From: Flavobacteriales bacterium UBA1494
Lineage (GTDB): Bacteria > Bacteroidota > Bacteroidia > Flavobacteriales_E > Vicingaceae
Assembly (NCBI GenBank): GCA_905182175.1
Contig: CAJJAT010000007.1
Location: 1 to 64,000 of the forward strand
Reading direction: 5' to 3'
DNA length: 64,000 nt
Shown here: in pieces, positions 44,296 through 54,041 of the stretch
How the letters are laid out: every line of letters starts with the position of its first letter
How positions within the stretch are numbered: position 1 is the stretch's first letter
The notes under the pieces: generated by a model
The model's database searches: none
Told to the model about the DNA's origin: nothing
Seen by the model: only the letters and a program-made list of their open reading frames with translations
Made by a program: the position numbers and the translations under genes

Positions 44296-44793
44296 ATGAA
44301 ACATCTAATTACAACCCTTTTATTTATGACTTTTTTTTTAGTGTCCAAAGCCCAAGAAGTCGGAAGTACTGCTTTTGACATTATATTGAGGGGGTTACTT
44401 TCCCATACGATCAATGAGGTTTCGGTGCAGGATGTAAAAGGTAAAACTGAAATTTTATTTGTCGATGCTAGAGAAGAAAATGAATACAAGGTAAGCCACA
44501 TAAAGGATGCTGTTTTTGTAGGATATGACAACTTAGACCTAAGTGACTTGGAAAGGGTAGACAGGAGCAAAGAAGTTGTTGTTTATTGTTCTGTTGGTTA
44601 CAGAAGCGAAAAGGTTGCTGAAAAATTACTAGAAATGGGATTCTCGAATGTTTCAAATTTATACGGTGGACTTTTTGAATGGAAAAATCAAGAGCAAGTG
44701 ATTGTAAATTTGAAAAACGAACCAACAGAAAAGATTCATGCTTTTAATAAAGTATGGGAGATTTGGTTAAAAAAAGGAGAGAAAGTTTATTAA
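44296..44793 (+). CDS. Exported rhodanese-domain protein
   Basis: The 165-residue product has a signal peptide (MKHLITTLLFMTFFLVSKAQ) and a single rhodanese domain (about 38-142). It has ILFVDAREENEYKVSHIKDAVFVGYD, the active-site loop VVYCSVGYRSEKVAEKLLEMG with the persulfide-forming Cys, and VSNLYGGLFEW. The substrate is unknown; the periplasmic location is inferred. Its neighbourhood (DUF547, TIGR04283-type transferase) resembles arsenosugar-associated clusters, although no radical SAM arsenosugar gene is visible. Confidence 0.88.
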   Translation: MKHLITTLLFMTFFLVSKAQEVGSTAFDIILRGLLSHTINEVSVQDVKGKTEILFVDAREENEYKVSHIKDAVFVGYDNLDLSDLERVDRSKEVVVYCSVGYRSEKVAEKLLEMGFSNVSNLYGGLFEWKNQEQVIVNLKNEPTEKIHAFNKVWEIWLKKGEKVY

Positions 44794-45198
44794 CGATATT
44801 TGATTTTTTAATGACGAATGGAAAAGCTGAAGGGTAACAATAAATGAAGGACGAAAGAAAAGGATACAAGATCTCTATGCTCAACAAAATACAAACCCTC
44901 GTGCGGAATTAATTCCATAGCGAGGGCTGTTTATATTCGTCATTTTCAGTTGTCATCACTCTGAACCACTTTTCCTTAGCAACCTTAGCCTTATTATCTC
45001 GTTTGTACTCTTCTTTTTCTATCATCCTTTTATCTTTAACCTTCATCTTTATTCTTTCATCGTTTCATCTCTCATCCTTTTTCTTTCATCTCTTACACGA
45101 ATCTATTCTGTTTTTTTAGGTCTCCTCCCACCCATTCCACCCATCCAAGACATAAACCATTTAGCCAATTTCAATTTTTAAAAACTCTTTTTAAGCCC
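44794..45198. other. Intergenic region with an inverted repeat and a TTTCATC-rich tract
   Basis: Two items stand out. CCCTCG (44896-44901) pairs with CGAGGG (44921-44926) around a central GGAATTAATTCC palindrome, making a hairpin about 100 bases after the rhodanese stop; it has no strong T run, so it is only a possible terminator. From about 45040 to 45105 the sequence is a pyrimidine-rich low-complexity tract with repeated TTTCATC/CTTTCAT units. A reverse 16-codon frame (MSWMGGMGGRRPKK-TE, about 45104-45154) was noticed but not called. Confidence 0.4.
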
Positions 45199-45206
45199 TA
45201 CTTTTG
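45199..45206 (+). promoter_or_regulatory. Putative -7 box for the S46 peptidase gene
   Basis: TACTTTTG is an exact TAnnTTTG match, 26 bases ahead of the ATG at 45233. It overlaps an in-frame GTG at 45206, which makes the later ATG the better start. Confidence 0.45.
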
Positions 45207-45232
45207 TGAACCGTTTAACTATAAAATTTATT

Positions 45233-47443
45233 ATGAAAAAGATTTCAATTTTAATTGCAGGTTTTTTACTTGCGTTTGCCCCAGTGAAAGCTGACGAAGG
45301 CATGTGGCTTCCAATGTTTGTGAAGCGTTTGAACTATGTAGACATGCAGAAGCAAGGTTTACAGTTAACTCCTGAAGAGATTTATAGTGTAAACAATTCA
45401 AGCTTAAAAGACGCCATCGTTCGTCTAGGAAGAGGGTTTTGTACAGGAGAAATCATCTCAGACCAAGGCTTAATGTTAACCAACCACCACTGTGGATTTG
45501 GTGTAATTCAAGAAAACTCAACAGAAGAGCACAACTATCTTGACGATGGCTTTTGGGCAATGAAAAAAGAAGATGAATTGCCTGCTGGTTTTTCAGTTTC
45601 ATTTTTAGTTCGAATGGAAGATGTTTCTAAATCTGTAAATGCTCTTTTAGACGAAGATATGAGTCTAGAAGACAGAGCTAAGGCAATCAAGCAAATTTCT
45701 GACTCATTAGAAGCAGCAGCAGTTGGAGAATCTGATTACACAGCTAATGTGAAATCTTTTTACAATGGAAATGAATTTTACTTATTTGTTTATGAAACAT
45801 TTCAAGATGTTCGTTTAGTTGGAGCTCCTCCATCGTCTGTAGGTAAATATGGTGGCGATACTGATAACTGGATGTGGCCTCGTCACACCGGGGACTTTAC
45901 TATGTTTAGAGTTTACGCTGACAAAGACAATAAGCCAGCTGAATACAGCAAAGACAATAAACCTTACACTCCGAAGCACTCCTTACCAATTTCTTTAAAA
46001 GGAGTTGAGCCTGGAGATTTTTCTATGATTTTTGGTTACCCAGGGAGCACGGACAGATATTTAACTTCTGAAGGTATTAACTACGAATTAGAAGTTAGAC
46101 AGCCTGCATCAGTTAAATTAAGAAGACAAGTTTTAGACGCTTACCAAGAAGGTATGGACATGAGCGAAAAAACTAGAATTCAGTATGCCTCTAAATTTGC
46201 AGGTGTTGCTAACTATTGGAAATATTTTATTGGTCAGCAAGCTGGTTTAAAAAGACTAAAAGTGTACGACAAGAAAAAAGGACAAGAAGATGCTTTAGTT
46301 GCTTGGATTGAGAAAGATGAAGATCGTAAAAGGCTTTACGCCGGTGTGATTGATGGTTTCAAAACTGGTTACGACAACATGAAGGAAGCAAATAGAGTTA
46401 GAGTATACTTAAACGAAGCGATTTTTAGAACTGAAGCAATTGCTTACTCCTTTCAGTTTTCAGGTTTAAAATCTAGCTATGATGCGCTTGATGAGAAACC
46501 AGCTAAAGACGACGAAAGAACAAAAGAGCAAATGGCTGAAGAAACGGAAAAAACAGCAGAGCAAATTGAAAAAACGATTACTCGTTTAAAAGGTGGAATT
46601 GATGGTCACTTTAAAGATTATGATATGGCAATTGACAGAGATGTATTTGCCGCTATGATGAAAGATTACAGCAACGATATTCCAAAAGAAAATCAGCCTG
46701 AAAGTTTCAAAAAGATGATTGGCAAATTTAAAGGTGATTTTAACAAAATGGCATCTTCAATGTATGCAAAGTCAATTTTCGGAAGTAAAGCCAAAGTTGA
46801 GGCTTTTTTAGAAAAGCCTTCTGCTAAGGTATTGGCGAAAGATCCTATTTACATGGTTCAATCTTCTATTATTGGGCATTTCAGATCTGATATTCTACCT
46901 ATAATCAGAAAGGAAAATGAAGGATTACAGCGGTCAGAAAGACTATTTGTAAAGGGTTTACGTGAAATGAACTCCGATAAGGTTTATGCTCCGGATGCAA
47001 ATTCAACTATGCGTTTTACCTACGGGCAAGTTGGAGGTTACGAGCCGAAAGATGGAGCTACCTACAGCCACATTACAACTGCACAAGGAATCTTAGAGAA
47101 GGAAGATCCAACGAATCCAGAATTTGTGGTTCCTGCAAAATTGAAGAAGCTAATTCAAAATAAAGATTACGGACAGTATGCTGATAAGAGCGGTGAATTG
47201 GTTATCAACTTTATTGCGAACAATGACATTACAGGAGGTAACTCTGGTAGCCCAATGATTAACGGAAACGGTGAACTAATTGGAACTGCTTTTGATGGTA
47301 ACTGGGAAGCAATGAGTGGTGATATAGCCTTCGAAACTGAATTTCAAAGGACAATTGGTGTTGACATTCGTTATACTCTGTTTATTATTGACAAGTATGC
47401 AGGCGCAGGTCACTTAATTGATGAAATGAAATTGGTGAAGTAG
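45233..47443 (+). CDS. S46 family dipeptidyl-peptidase (DPP7-like)
   Basis: This 736-residue periplasmic serine peptidase removes N-terminal dipeptides and lets cells use peptides as nutrients. It has a signal peptide MKKISILIAGFLLAFAPVKAD, a chymotrypsin-like fold with the catalytic His motif MLTNHHCGF (about 82-90), a helical insertion in the middle (about 260-520), and the Ser motif ITGGNSGSP with the serine at about 671. Just after it, TAFDGNWEAMSGD has Gly where the acidic-residue-specific DPP11 enzymes have Arg, so a DPP7-like preference for hydrophobic residues is likely. This last point follows from recalled family knowledge and should be treated as inference. TAG is the stop codon. 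Confidence 0.9.
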   Translation: MKKISILIAGFLLAFAPVKADEGMWLPMFVKRLNYVDMQKQGLQLTPEEIYSVNNSSLKDAIVRLGRGFCTGEIISDQGLMLTNHHCGFGVIQENSTEEHNYLDDGFWAMKKEDELPAGFSVSFLVRMEDVSKSVNALLDEDMSLEDRAKAIKQISDSLEAAAVGESDYTANVKSFYNGNEFYLFVYETFQDVRLVGAPPSSVGKYGGDTDNWMWPRHTGDFTMFRVYADKDNKPAEYSKDNKPYTPKHSLPISLKGVEPGDFSMIFGYPGSTDRYLTSEGINYELEVRQPASVKLRRQVLDAYQEGMDMSEKTRIQYASKFAGVANYWKYFIGQQAGLKRLKVYDKKKGQEDALVAWIEKDEDRKRLYAGVIDGFKTGYDNMKEANRVRVYLNEAIFRTEAIAYSFQFSGLKSSYDALDEKPAKDDERTKEQMAEETEKTAEQIEKTITRLKGGIDGHFKDYDMAIDRDVFAAMMKDYSNDIPKENQPESFKKMIGKFKGDFNKMASSMYAKSIFGSKAKVEAFLEKPSAKVLAKDPIYMVQSSIIGHFRSDILPIIRKENEGLQRSERLFVKGLREMNSDKVYAPDANSTMRFTYGQVGGYEPKDGATYSHITTAQGILEKEDPTNPEFVVPAKLKKLIQNKDYGQYADKSGELVINFIANNDITGGNSGSPMINGNGELIGTAFDGNWEAMSGDIAFETEFQRTIGVDIRYTLFIIDKYAGAGHLIDEMKLVK

Positions 47444-47473
47444 TATTCTACTTCAAACTAATACTTTAAAAGA

Positions 47474-47537
47474 AGCCCTTTCTAAAATTTGTCCCACTTT
47501 GACTCCGCTCAGTGTGACAAATTTAGAAGGGGCTTTT
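47474..47537 (+). terminator. Long-stem terminator whose loop carries a common flavobacterial repeat
   Basis: AAGCCCTTTCTAAAATTTGTC pairs almost completely with GACAAATTTAGAAGGGGCTT, giving a stem of over 20 pairs with one or two mismatches, followed by TTTTTATT. The loop and inner stem read CACTTTGACTCCGCTCAGTGTG, the reverse of the CACTGAGCGGAGTCGAAGTG-like intergenic repeat familiar from many Bacteroidota genomes. It lies 30 bases after the S46 gene stop and could also act in the other direction for the aminotransferase gene, though that gene ends 215 bases away. Confidence 0.75.
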
Positions 47538-47752
47538 TATTCGATGCTATTTATTGAATTAAACTTTAAAAGCATAATTTGGTTTGGTATTACCTTCCTA
47601 ATAACTTCAACTAGTTCCATTTATTTTAGCAAACTAAAATTAAATGGGTAAATTTAACTGAGGAATATGCAAAAGATATTGACGCGAAAATTTAATTAAC
47701 CCTTTCAAAAGGGTTGAAAAAAGTAATGGTATCACGTTAGAAAACAGCTAAA

Positions 47753-48865
47753 CTAAGCACCCAGTATTCCACTCAACACTTCCCAAAAACGCTCATTTGC
47801 TTCTTTGGTTCCTATCGTTAATCGAACACATCCGGGCGCACCAAAGTTATCTCCCGGTCGAATCATTACTCCTTCATCTAACATCGCTGATGTTAATTCC
47901 AAAGAATTCATGGCCACTTTAAACATGACGAAGTTTCCTTGACTCGGCCAGTACTGGATGTTGTTTTCTTCAAATTTTTCGTACAACCACTTTTTACCTT
48001 CCCACACCATGTTCTGAGAAGCTACCACATGCTCGGTATCTTTCAACGCCTCATAGGCTGCAATAGTTGCCAATGTTCCAATTCTAAACGGTCTGAAAAT
48101 TTTATTCAAGTACTCCCCAATTTCTGGAGTAGTGAATCCGTATCCAACTCGCATCCCTGCCAAGCCATATATTTTAGAGAAGGTATGCAGGGAAATAACA
48201 TTTCTTCCTGCTTTCACATAATCTTTCGCAAATGGAAAATCATCTGCATCCACAAAATGGAAATACACCTCATCGTACACTACAATTACATCTTTTGGTA
48301 AACCATCTAATAGTCTATCAAATTCTGCCTTGGTAGCATACGTTCCTGTTGGGTTATTGGGGTTGGTAACAAATACCATTGCTGTTTTATCAGTAACAGC
48401 GGCCAAAACACCTTCTACATCGTAAGAATAGTCTGGTAATTTTAATGGTATATCAACTACCACACCGCCCTCTAATTCGATGATGTTTGTGTAAGGAGAG
48501 AAAGTAGGACTTGAAATAATACATTCAGAACCCACTGAAACTAAACCACGGCAAATAATTTCCAACACCTCTACTCCACTGTTTGCGGTCACAAACTGAC
48601 CAGCCTTTATTTCTTGGTCATAAAAATCAGCTAGTACATCTTGAAATTGGTGATCGTCGTAAAAGTCATATTCGTAAACTCCGTCTAGCGCTGCTTTCAT
48701 AGCAGCCACTGCTTTTGGAGAAGCACCCATCATGTTTTCATTTGAAGACAACTTGTAAAAGGTATCCCAATTTGTTTTGTTGGGCGTTGGCTTTCTCAAC
48801 TGAAATCGAGTAGCCTTTTTAATTTGTGCCTTAAATAATGGGTGATTTGCTTTTCCGTCGCTCAT
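47753..48865 (-). CDS. Fold-type I PLP aminotransferase (histidinol-phosphate aminotransferase-like)
   Basis: The 370-residue enzyme has YKLSSNENMMGASPKAVAAM at the start, VTNPNNPTGTY (PLP-binding Asn), VVYDEVYFHF (Asp that contacts the PLP nitrogen), HTFSKIYGLAGMRVGYG with the Schiff-base lysine at about 231, and the C-terminal Arg in GCVRLTIGT. It resembles HisC/aromatic aminotransferases. No other histidine genes are near, so the symbol hisC is not given; an amino-acid aminotransferase role is safe. Stop is TAG. Confidence 0.85.
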   Translation of the reverse strand: MSDGKANHPLFKAQIKKATRFQLRKPTPNKTNWDTFYKLSSNENMMGASPKAVAAMKAALDGVYEYDFYDDHQFQDVLADFYDQEIKAGQFVTANSGVEVLEIICRGLVSVGSECIISSPTFSPYTNIIELEGGVVVDIPLKLPDYSYDVEGVLAAVTDKTAMVFVTNPNNPTGTYATKAEFDRLLDGLPKDVIVVYDEVYFHFVDADDFPFAKDYVKAGRNVISLHTFSKIYGLAGMRVGYGFTTPEIGEYLNKIFRPFRIGTLATIAAYEALKDTEHVVASQNMVWEGKKWLYEKFEENNIQYWPSQGNFVMFKVAMNSLELTSAMLDEGVMIRPGDNFGAPGCVRLTIGTKEANERFWEVLSGILGA

Positions 48866-48889
48866 GATTCTTCAACTATAAGTGTCCCT

Positions 48890-48897
48890 CAAATTTA
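48890..48897 (-). promoter_or_regulatory. Putative -7 box of the aminotransferase gene
   Basis: On the reverse strand TAAATTTG is an exact TAnnTTTG match, 24 bases before the ATG at 48865. No TTG at the -33 distance. Confidence 0.4.
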
Positions 48898-49007
48898 AGC
48901 CAGAATATTGATTTAAACTGAAAAAAAATACTAAAAAGCATCATTGATACAGCCTTAATGTTGGTTACTAGAATCCATTTTTATTCCCTCAGTACTCCTT
49001 GTATTTT

Positions 49008-51365
49008 TTAAAAATCAAGCACAATACCAATCGACGGAATAATAGAACCGTCTTCCGTTGGCAATTGCTGCAAGGTTCTTGGGTTTGTTGGTGTGCCATC
49101 CATGTTTCTCCCCAATCCAAAACTTGATGGCTGCGGGGCTTCTTGAGCCAATGCATTCTGAATTTCGAAAAACACATTTAACGACAGCTTTTTAAAATTC
49201 CATTTTTTATCTACCCGAATGTCAACTTGACTAAAAACTCCCAACTTTTCATCACCCAACTTACTGAAATCTGGAATAATTTCGGGATATGCAATGATGG
49301 TTGCCGCCTCGTTGGCAGGAACAAATGGAGTTCTTCCAGCAAATCTCCAACGTGCACTAAGCTCCCAAGCTCTCTTTAGTTTATACCCTCCAGTAAAAGA
49401 AATTAGGTGACGGCTGTCCCAAACTGAAGGCAAGTAATCGTCTGAATCAAATCCTGTAAATTCGCTGTAAAAGTATGTGTAAGAGAAGATTCCGTAAAAA
49501 TTATTCGTCAACTTTTGCTGAAACAAAAGCTCTAAACCATAACTTCTCCCTTCACCAACGGTAGCAACAGCTTCGTTTCCTAGCACTTCAAAACCAGCAC
49601 CTTTGTTGGCCAATGAGACACTGTCAGCAACAGAAACAGGATAATCAGAATAATCTTTGTAAAAAGCTTCTAGTGTTATATTAGATGCAGGACCTAAGAT
49701 TCTTTCAATGCCCAAGACATAATGATCACTTCTAGTATAGTCTGACCCTCTGTTCACCAACGCTCCATTTCTATCTCTAAATCCCAAAATAGTGTACGGC
49801 GCAATCTTGTAATATCTTCCTATTGTTCCATTTATTTTCCACTTCTCCGTAATGCTATATGAAAGCCCTACACGTGGAGAAATGGTCTTTCCAATGTTGT
49901 TATCCTCTGTAAATGAGTCAGCATCTGCTCTTATTCCAAAAGAGACATCCAATCTACTTTCAAAAAACGACTTTGTAACGTTTGAGAATAAACCATATTT
50001 CATAAAGTCAATTTCGGTTTCATAGTTAAACCCTCTGTTCAGGTCTTCCGTTTTATTGCGGTAATCACTGCGTTGCACATTAAGCCCTGCAACCCATTTC
50101 CAACCGTTGTTAAAGTAACTGTATGCTGTTCTTAACTTGGTTTCCATTTCTCGAGAATCGTTGTTGAAGAAACGATCTTCTTTGTTTTCGTTATCTCTGT
50201 ATCGAGAAAAATCATTTACTAGAAAGTTATTACTCAAAGTCGTTACCATAAAGGCCTTTTCATTTCTAAATAACTTCTTCCAGCTTAATCCAATCGTATT
50301 GGAGTTCTGCTCAATAAAGGGAACTTGCTCAAATGTAGCCTGTCCTACTGCATCTAAATCATCGCTTGGAGCGACCGTAAATTTGTCTATGGAACCAACT
50401 CCTATTAAATTTAAGGTATTGTATGGATTTATTTTGTGTGTCAATTTGTATTGATAGTCGTAGTAATCTGGTCGAATTGGCAGCCCTATTAAGGAAAACA
50501 GATATTGCAAATAGCTTCTTCTTCCGGATACTATGAAGCTTGTTTTACTCTCTTCTCTATCGCCCTTAAAAAGTGGACCATTTAACGTAACTGCCGCTTC
50601 GCTTGCACTGACTCGTAAATTAGTGCTCAAATTTCTTGTGTTTCCTACTCGCTGTTCGAATTGCAATACACCTGAAAGCGGATTGTCATATTGTGCACCA
50701 AAGGCAGATGAGGAAAGTGTCACGTTATCGATAAAAGAAACATTTAACATGCCAACTGGCCCACCACCTGCTCCTTGCGTGGAAAAGTGATTAATGTTTG
50801 GAATTTCAACTCCATCCAGATAGTACACCGTTTCGTTTGGCGCTCCACCTCTAATAATCAAATCGTTTCTAAACCCACCTACTGATGGGGAAACTCCAGG
50901 TAACGATTGTGCTACTCTAACTACATCGTTATTCCCCCCAGGATAGGTAGCTAACTCGTTTGCCGATAATTTTTGAGTTGAAAGCGGTGTTTCTTTTGGT
51001 CTACTCACCTTACTCTTATCTGCCATAATAACAACCTCTCCAACAGCCCTAGTTTGTTCTTCTAAGATAAAATTATACAGTTGATTTCCTGCCGATTTTA
51101 CATTGATGTTAAATTTAGTTTGGCTTTGAAAACCGATGTAGGTGGCCACTAAGCCATAAGAGCCCACCTCTACGTTTTCAATGGAATAAAATCCATTTAA
51201 ATCTGCCGAAGCACCTGTGGCTGTGCCTTCAATAAAAATTGTTGCACCAATTAGCGGCAAGCCTTTTACATCTTTAACATATCCTTCAATTTTGGTTGTT
51301 TGTGCTGAGGCTAACTGAAAGAATATAAGGCCTAAAATAAGCAGTAATAGTTGGGTTGATTTCAT
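49008..51365 (-). CDS. TonB-dependent receptor with carboxypeptidase-regulatory-like domain
   Basis: This 785-residue outer-membrane transporter has a signal peptide (MKSTQLLLLILGLIFFQLASAQ). A CarboxypepD_reg-like domain is at about 25-108 (VKGLPLIGATIFIEGTATGASADLNGFYSIENV). The plug domain is at about 125-240 with VVRVAQSLPGVSPSVGGFRNDLIIRGGAPNETVYYLDGVEIPN. The C-terminal 22-strand barrel includes ATVGEGRSYGLELLFQQKL and ends SIGIVLDF, with the terminal aromatic needed for barrel assembly. The ligand is unknown; there is no SusD partner, so it is not a SusC-type sugar importer. No partner gene is adjacent. Confidence 0.9.
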   Translation of the reverse strand: MKSTQLLLLILGLIFFQLASAQTTKIEGYVKDVKGLPLIGATIFIEGTATGASADLNGFYSIENVEVGSYGLVATYIGFQSQTKFNINVKSAGNQLYNFILEEQTRAVGEVVIMADKSKVSRPKETPLSTQKLSANELATYPGGNNDVVRVAQSLPGVSPSVGGFRNDLIIRGGAPNETVYYLDGVEIPNINHFSTQGAGGGPVGMLNVSFIDNVTLSSSAFGAQYDNPLSGVLQFEQRVGNTRNLSTNLRVSASEAAVTLNGPLFKGDREESKTSFIVSGRRSYLQYLFSLIGLPIRPDYYDYQYKLTHKINPYNTLNLIGVGSIDKFTVAPSDDLDAVGQATFEQVPFIEQNSNTIGLSWKKLFRNEKAFMVTTLSNNFLVNDFSRYRDNENKEDRFFNNDSREMETKLRTAYSYFNNGWKWVAGLNVQRSDYRNKTEDLNRGFNYETEIDFMKYGLFSNVTKSFFESRLDVSFGIRADADSFTEDNNIGKTISPRVGLSYSITEKWKINGTIGRYYKIAPYTILGFRDRNGALVNRGSDYTRSDHYVLGIERILGPASNITLEAFYKDYSDYPVSVADSVSLANKGAGFEVLGNEAVATVGEGRSYGLELLFQQKLTNNFYGIFSYTYFYSEFTGFDSDDYLPSVWDSRHLISFTGGYKLKRAWELSARWRFAGRTPFVPANEAATIIAYPEIIPDFSKLGDEKLGVFSQVDIRVDKKWNFKKLSLNVFFEIQNALAQEAPQPSSFGLGRNMDGTPTNPRTLQQLPTEDGSIIPSIGIVLDF

Positions 51366-51479
51366 CAGGTTGTTAGGTTGGTTCTTAGTAAGAATAGGAA
51401 CGGTTCAGGTTAATAAATGTTTAAACATATAATTTAAAAACCTTTCCTCTTTTCGAAAGACTTAAGGTACTTTTACCGC

Positions 51480-53243
51480 ATGAAACACTTGGCAGAAAGG
51501 GATAAAGAGAAGAAATCAAAAGTAACCATGGCCACAGCTTTTAAAACAATTATTTGGCCCAAAAGAAAGTTAGTTTTAACTGGTTTAGTTCTAATTGTAA
51601 TCAGTCGTTTGGCTAGTTTGGTATTGCCCTGGAAAAGTAAAGAGTTATTGGATGTTGTTATTCCCAACAAAGATTTTGAAGGCCTTAAGTATTTGCTGCT
51701 CTTTGTTGGCGCTGCTATTTTAGTTTCAGCAGCTACCTCCTTTTTATTAACTCGACTCTTAAGTGTTCAAGCACAGTTTCTAATTTCTGAGTTAAGAGCA
51801 AAGGTTCAAAAAAAGATTCTCTCCTTGCCCATAAGTTTTTTTGACAACACAAAGTCTGGTGCGTTAGTTTCTAGAATTATGAGCGACGTTGAAGGTGTTC
51901 GAAATCTAATTGGAACTGGTTTAGTTCAATTAGTTGGAGGCACCATTACTGCTGTTATTTCTTTAGTTCTTCTACTTCGTATTTCTTGGAAAATGACATT
52001 ATTCGTCTTGGTTCCTGTCGCTGTATTTGGCTTTGTCGCACTAAAAGCGTTTAAATACATTCGTCCAATTTTTAGAAAACGTGGCGTTATTAATGCCGAA
52101 GTAACGGGCAGGTTAACTGAAACCTTGGCAGGTGTTCGAGTAATTAAAGCGTTTAATGCAGAAGATCAAGAAAATAAAAGTTTTGAAGAAGGCGTTGATC
52201 GACTGTTTCAAAACGTAAAGAAAAGTTTAACGGCCACAGCAATTATGACTTCCTCTTCTGCTTTTCTTTTAGGAATTGCCTCTGCAGGGATTATGGGAAT
52301 TGGCGGATACAAAATCATGAATGGATCACTCACTACAGGAGATTTTATTTCCTTTACCTTGTTGCTAGGTTTTATGATCGCCCCGATTGTACAAATGAGC
52401 AACATTGGCAGTCAATTAACGGAAGCTTTGGCTGGGCTAGATAGAACCGAGGAGTTAATGAACATGACAGCAGAAGCAGATTTGGAAGACCGTACCATTG
52501 AGCTGACCAACATAAAAGGTGACATTGTATTTGACAACGTGGCTTTTGCTTACGAAAAGAACAAAGAAGTTTTACACAATATTAGTTTCAAGGCTCCTTC
52601 GGGTTCGGTTACAGCTTTAGTAGGAAGTTCCGGTTCAGGAAAATCAACCATTGCAGGATTAACTGCAACGTTCTTAAACCCACTTTCAGGAAAGATTACA
52701 ATTGACGGCGAAGACCTTTCTAAGGTCCAGCTGAGCAGTTATAGAAAGAGTTTAGGAGTAGTGCTGCAAGATGAATTTTTGTTTGAAGGAACCATTAGAG
52801 AGAATATTTTATTCCCAAAACCAAATGCTACGGAAGAGCAATTACAACATGCAGTAAAGGCTGGTTATGTAAACGAATTTACAGATCGTTTTGAGGATGG
52901 TTTAGAGACCTTAATTGGTGAACGTGGAGTGAAATTATCTGGCGGGCAGCGACAACGAATTGCCATTGCAAGAGCGGTTTTAGCCGACCCTAGAATCATT
53001 ATTTTAGATGAAGCTACCTCTAACTTAGACAATGAAAGTGAAGCGCTAATTCAAAAAAGTTTAGCAGAACTGATGAAAGGAAGAACCACCTTCGTAATTG
53101 CACACCGTTTAAGTACCATTAAGCAAGCCACTCAGATTTTAGTAATCGAGCAAGGGAATATTGCCGAGCAAGGAAACCACGATGAGTTAATTGCAAAAGA
53201 AGGTAGATACTACGATTTGTATACCTACCAAGCGAGGATTTAA
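51480..53243 (+). CDS. ABC exporter, fused membrane and ATPase domains (MsbA-like)
   Basis: The 587-residue half-transporter has six helices in residues about 33-310. The nucleotide-binding domain has Walker A GSSGSGKST (382-390), a Q-loop VLQDEF, signature LSGGQ (486-490), Walker B IIILDE, the D-loop SNLD and the switch His in AHRLST. It would work as a homodimer exporting lipid or a small molecule. No accessory gene indicates a substrate; MsbA-type lipid flipping is one possibility. The ATG at 51480 is close behind a 114-base gap from the divergent TonB receptor. Confidence 0.88.
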   Translation: MKHLAERDKEKKSKVTMATAFKTIIWPKRKLVLTGLVLIVISRLASLVLPWKSKELLDVVIPNKDFEGLKYLLLFVGAAILVSAATSFLLTRLLSVQAQFLISELRAKVQKKILSLPISFFDNTKSGALVSRIMSDVEGVRNLIGTGLVQLVGGTITAVISLVLLLRISWKMTLFVLVPVAVFGFVALKAFKYIRPIFRKRGVINAEVTGRLTETLAGVRVIKAFNAEDQENKSFEEGVDRLFQNVKKSLTATAIMTSSSAFLLGIASAGIMGIGGYKIMNGSLTTGDFISFTLLLGFMIAPIVQMSNIGSQLTEALAGLDRTEELMNMTAEADLEDRTIELTNIKGDIVFDNVAFAYEKNKEVLHNISFKAPSGSVTALVGSSGSGKSTIAGLTATFLNPLSGKITIDGEDLSKVQLSSYRKSLGVVLQDEFLFEGTIRENILFPKPNATEEQLQHAVKAGYVNEFTDRFEDGLETLIGERGVKLSGGQRQRIAIARAVLADPRIIILDEATSNLDNESEALIQKSLAELMKGRTTFVIAHRLSTIKQATQILVIEQGNIAEQGNHDELIAKEGRYYDLYTYQARI

Positions 53244-54040
53244 TGTAGAATAAGGAGTTGAGAATACGTTGTACTTAGCTTTCCGAAATGCAGAATACAG
53301 TGGAGTGTCACTTATTACACCACTTAAACCCCAATAAAATTCTCAATATAAAGTTATTGACACTTAATTGACGTAATTTTTAAACAGTCAAATAGCGATA
53401 TAAACTACTGAACAGCATTCAATGAACAATCGCCATGAAATATTCTACTCCTTTTATTCGCTAATATTTTAATTATATGGATATCCAATTAATCAAATGA
53501 TAGAATACTTTTCTTCAGTACCAATCCAAATGTGTTAATTCCCTTTGTCAAAAGTTTAATTTCTTTACACTTTGGTGTTAGACTAATTAAGTTTTTATTG
53601 CTGCACACTATTGCAAAATCAATTACTTTAAAACGTAGAATTGGTTAATTCCAAACACTTACATAACGAGCAAACGAAGAACCAAGTGTGCAACATTAGA
53701 TGACTATATGCGTAAAAGATTGTCAGACGGAGTGCTCTCATTCATCGATTTCAGTATATTTTGGATTAAGATTGTCAGACTAAGTACTCAATGAATTGGA
53801 GTACAACTCCCCTTTAACAAGCTAACCAGAATTCCCTTAAACGTAGTTTTTGATTATATCAATCTAGAAAGGCCAAATGGTTCAAAAATGGATATTAATA
53901 CCGGCAGCTTTTCTGCCTATGCGCCAACTCTAAATTGGTTAATGCAGGGTTGTCAATTAACCCGATTTGCACCCACACCTCTAAAGGCTTGACTGCAAAT
54001 CACTAAAGTCTAATAGTTGAATAACTAACCATTAACATTT
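53244..54040. other. AT-rich non-coding stretch
   Basis: About 800 bases with stops in all frames and no gene or terminator recognised after the ABC exporter. It contains a 12-base direct repeat described separately. Since it leads into the broken T9SS gene it may hold eroded sequence, but nothing could be traced. Confidence 0.4.
53717..53780 (+). repeat. Direct repeat AGATTGTCAGAC, two copies
   Basis: AGATTGTCAGAC occurs at 53717-53728 and again at 53769-53780, followed by GGAGTGCTCTCA and TAAGTACTCA. The pieces look like worn copies of the TTGTCAGACTGAGCGGAGTCGAAG-type intergenic repeat of Bacteroidota, related to the one in the terminator at 47474. Confidence 0.4.
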
Positions 54041-54041
54041 T

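Noticed and set aside
45104-45154. 16-codon reverse frame MSWMGGMGGRRPKKTE upstream of the S46 gene
   Set aside because: Too short, no start region or conservation to support it, and it could be chance in a repeat-like CCACCCATTCC sequence.
47698-47715. AACCCTTT-CA-AAAGGGTT inverted repeat as terminator of the aminotransferase gene
   Set aside because: The loop would be two bases and the T run in the reverse direction is poor, so it cannot be supported as a terminator.
49008-51365. SusC-type glycan importer
   Set aside because: No SusD gene is adjacent and the protein is shorter than SusC proteins; a general TonB-dependent receptor call is safer.
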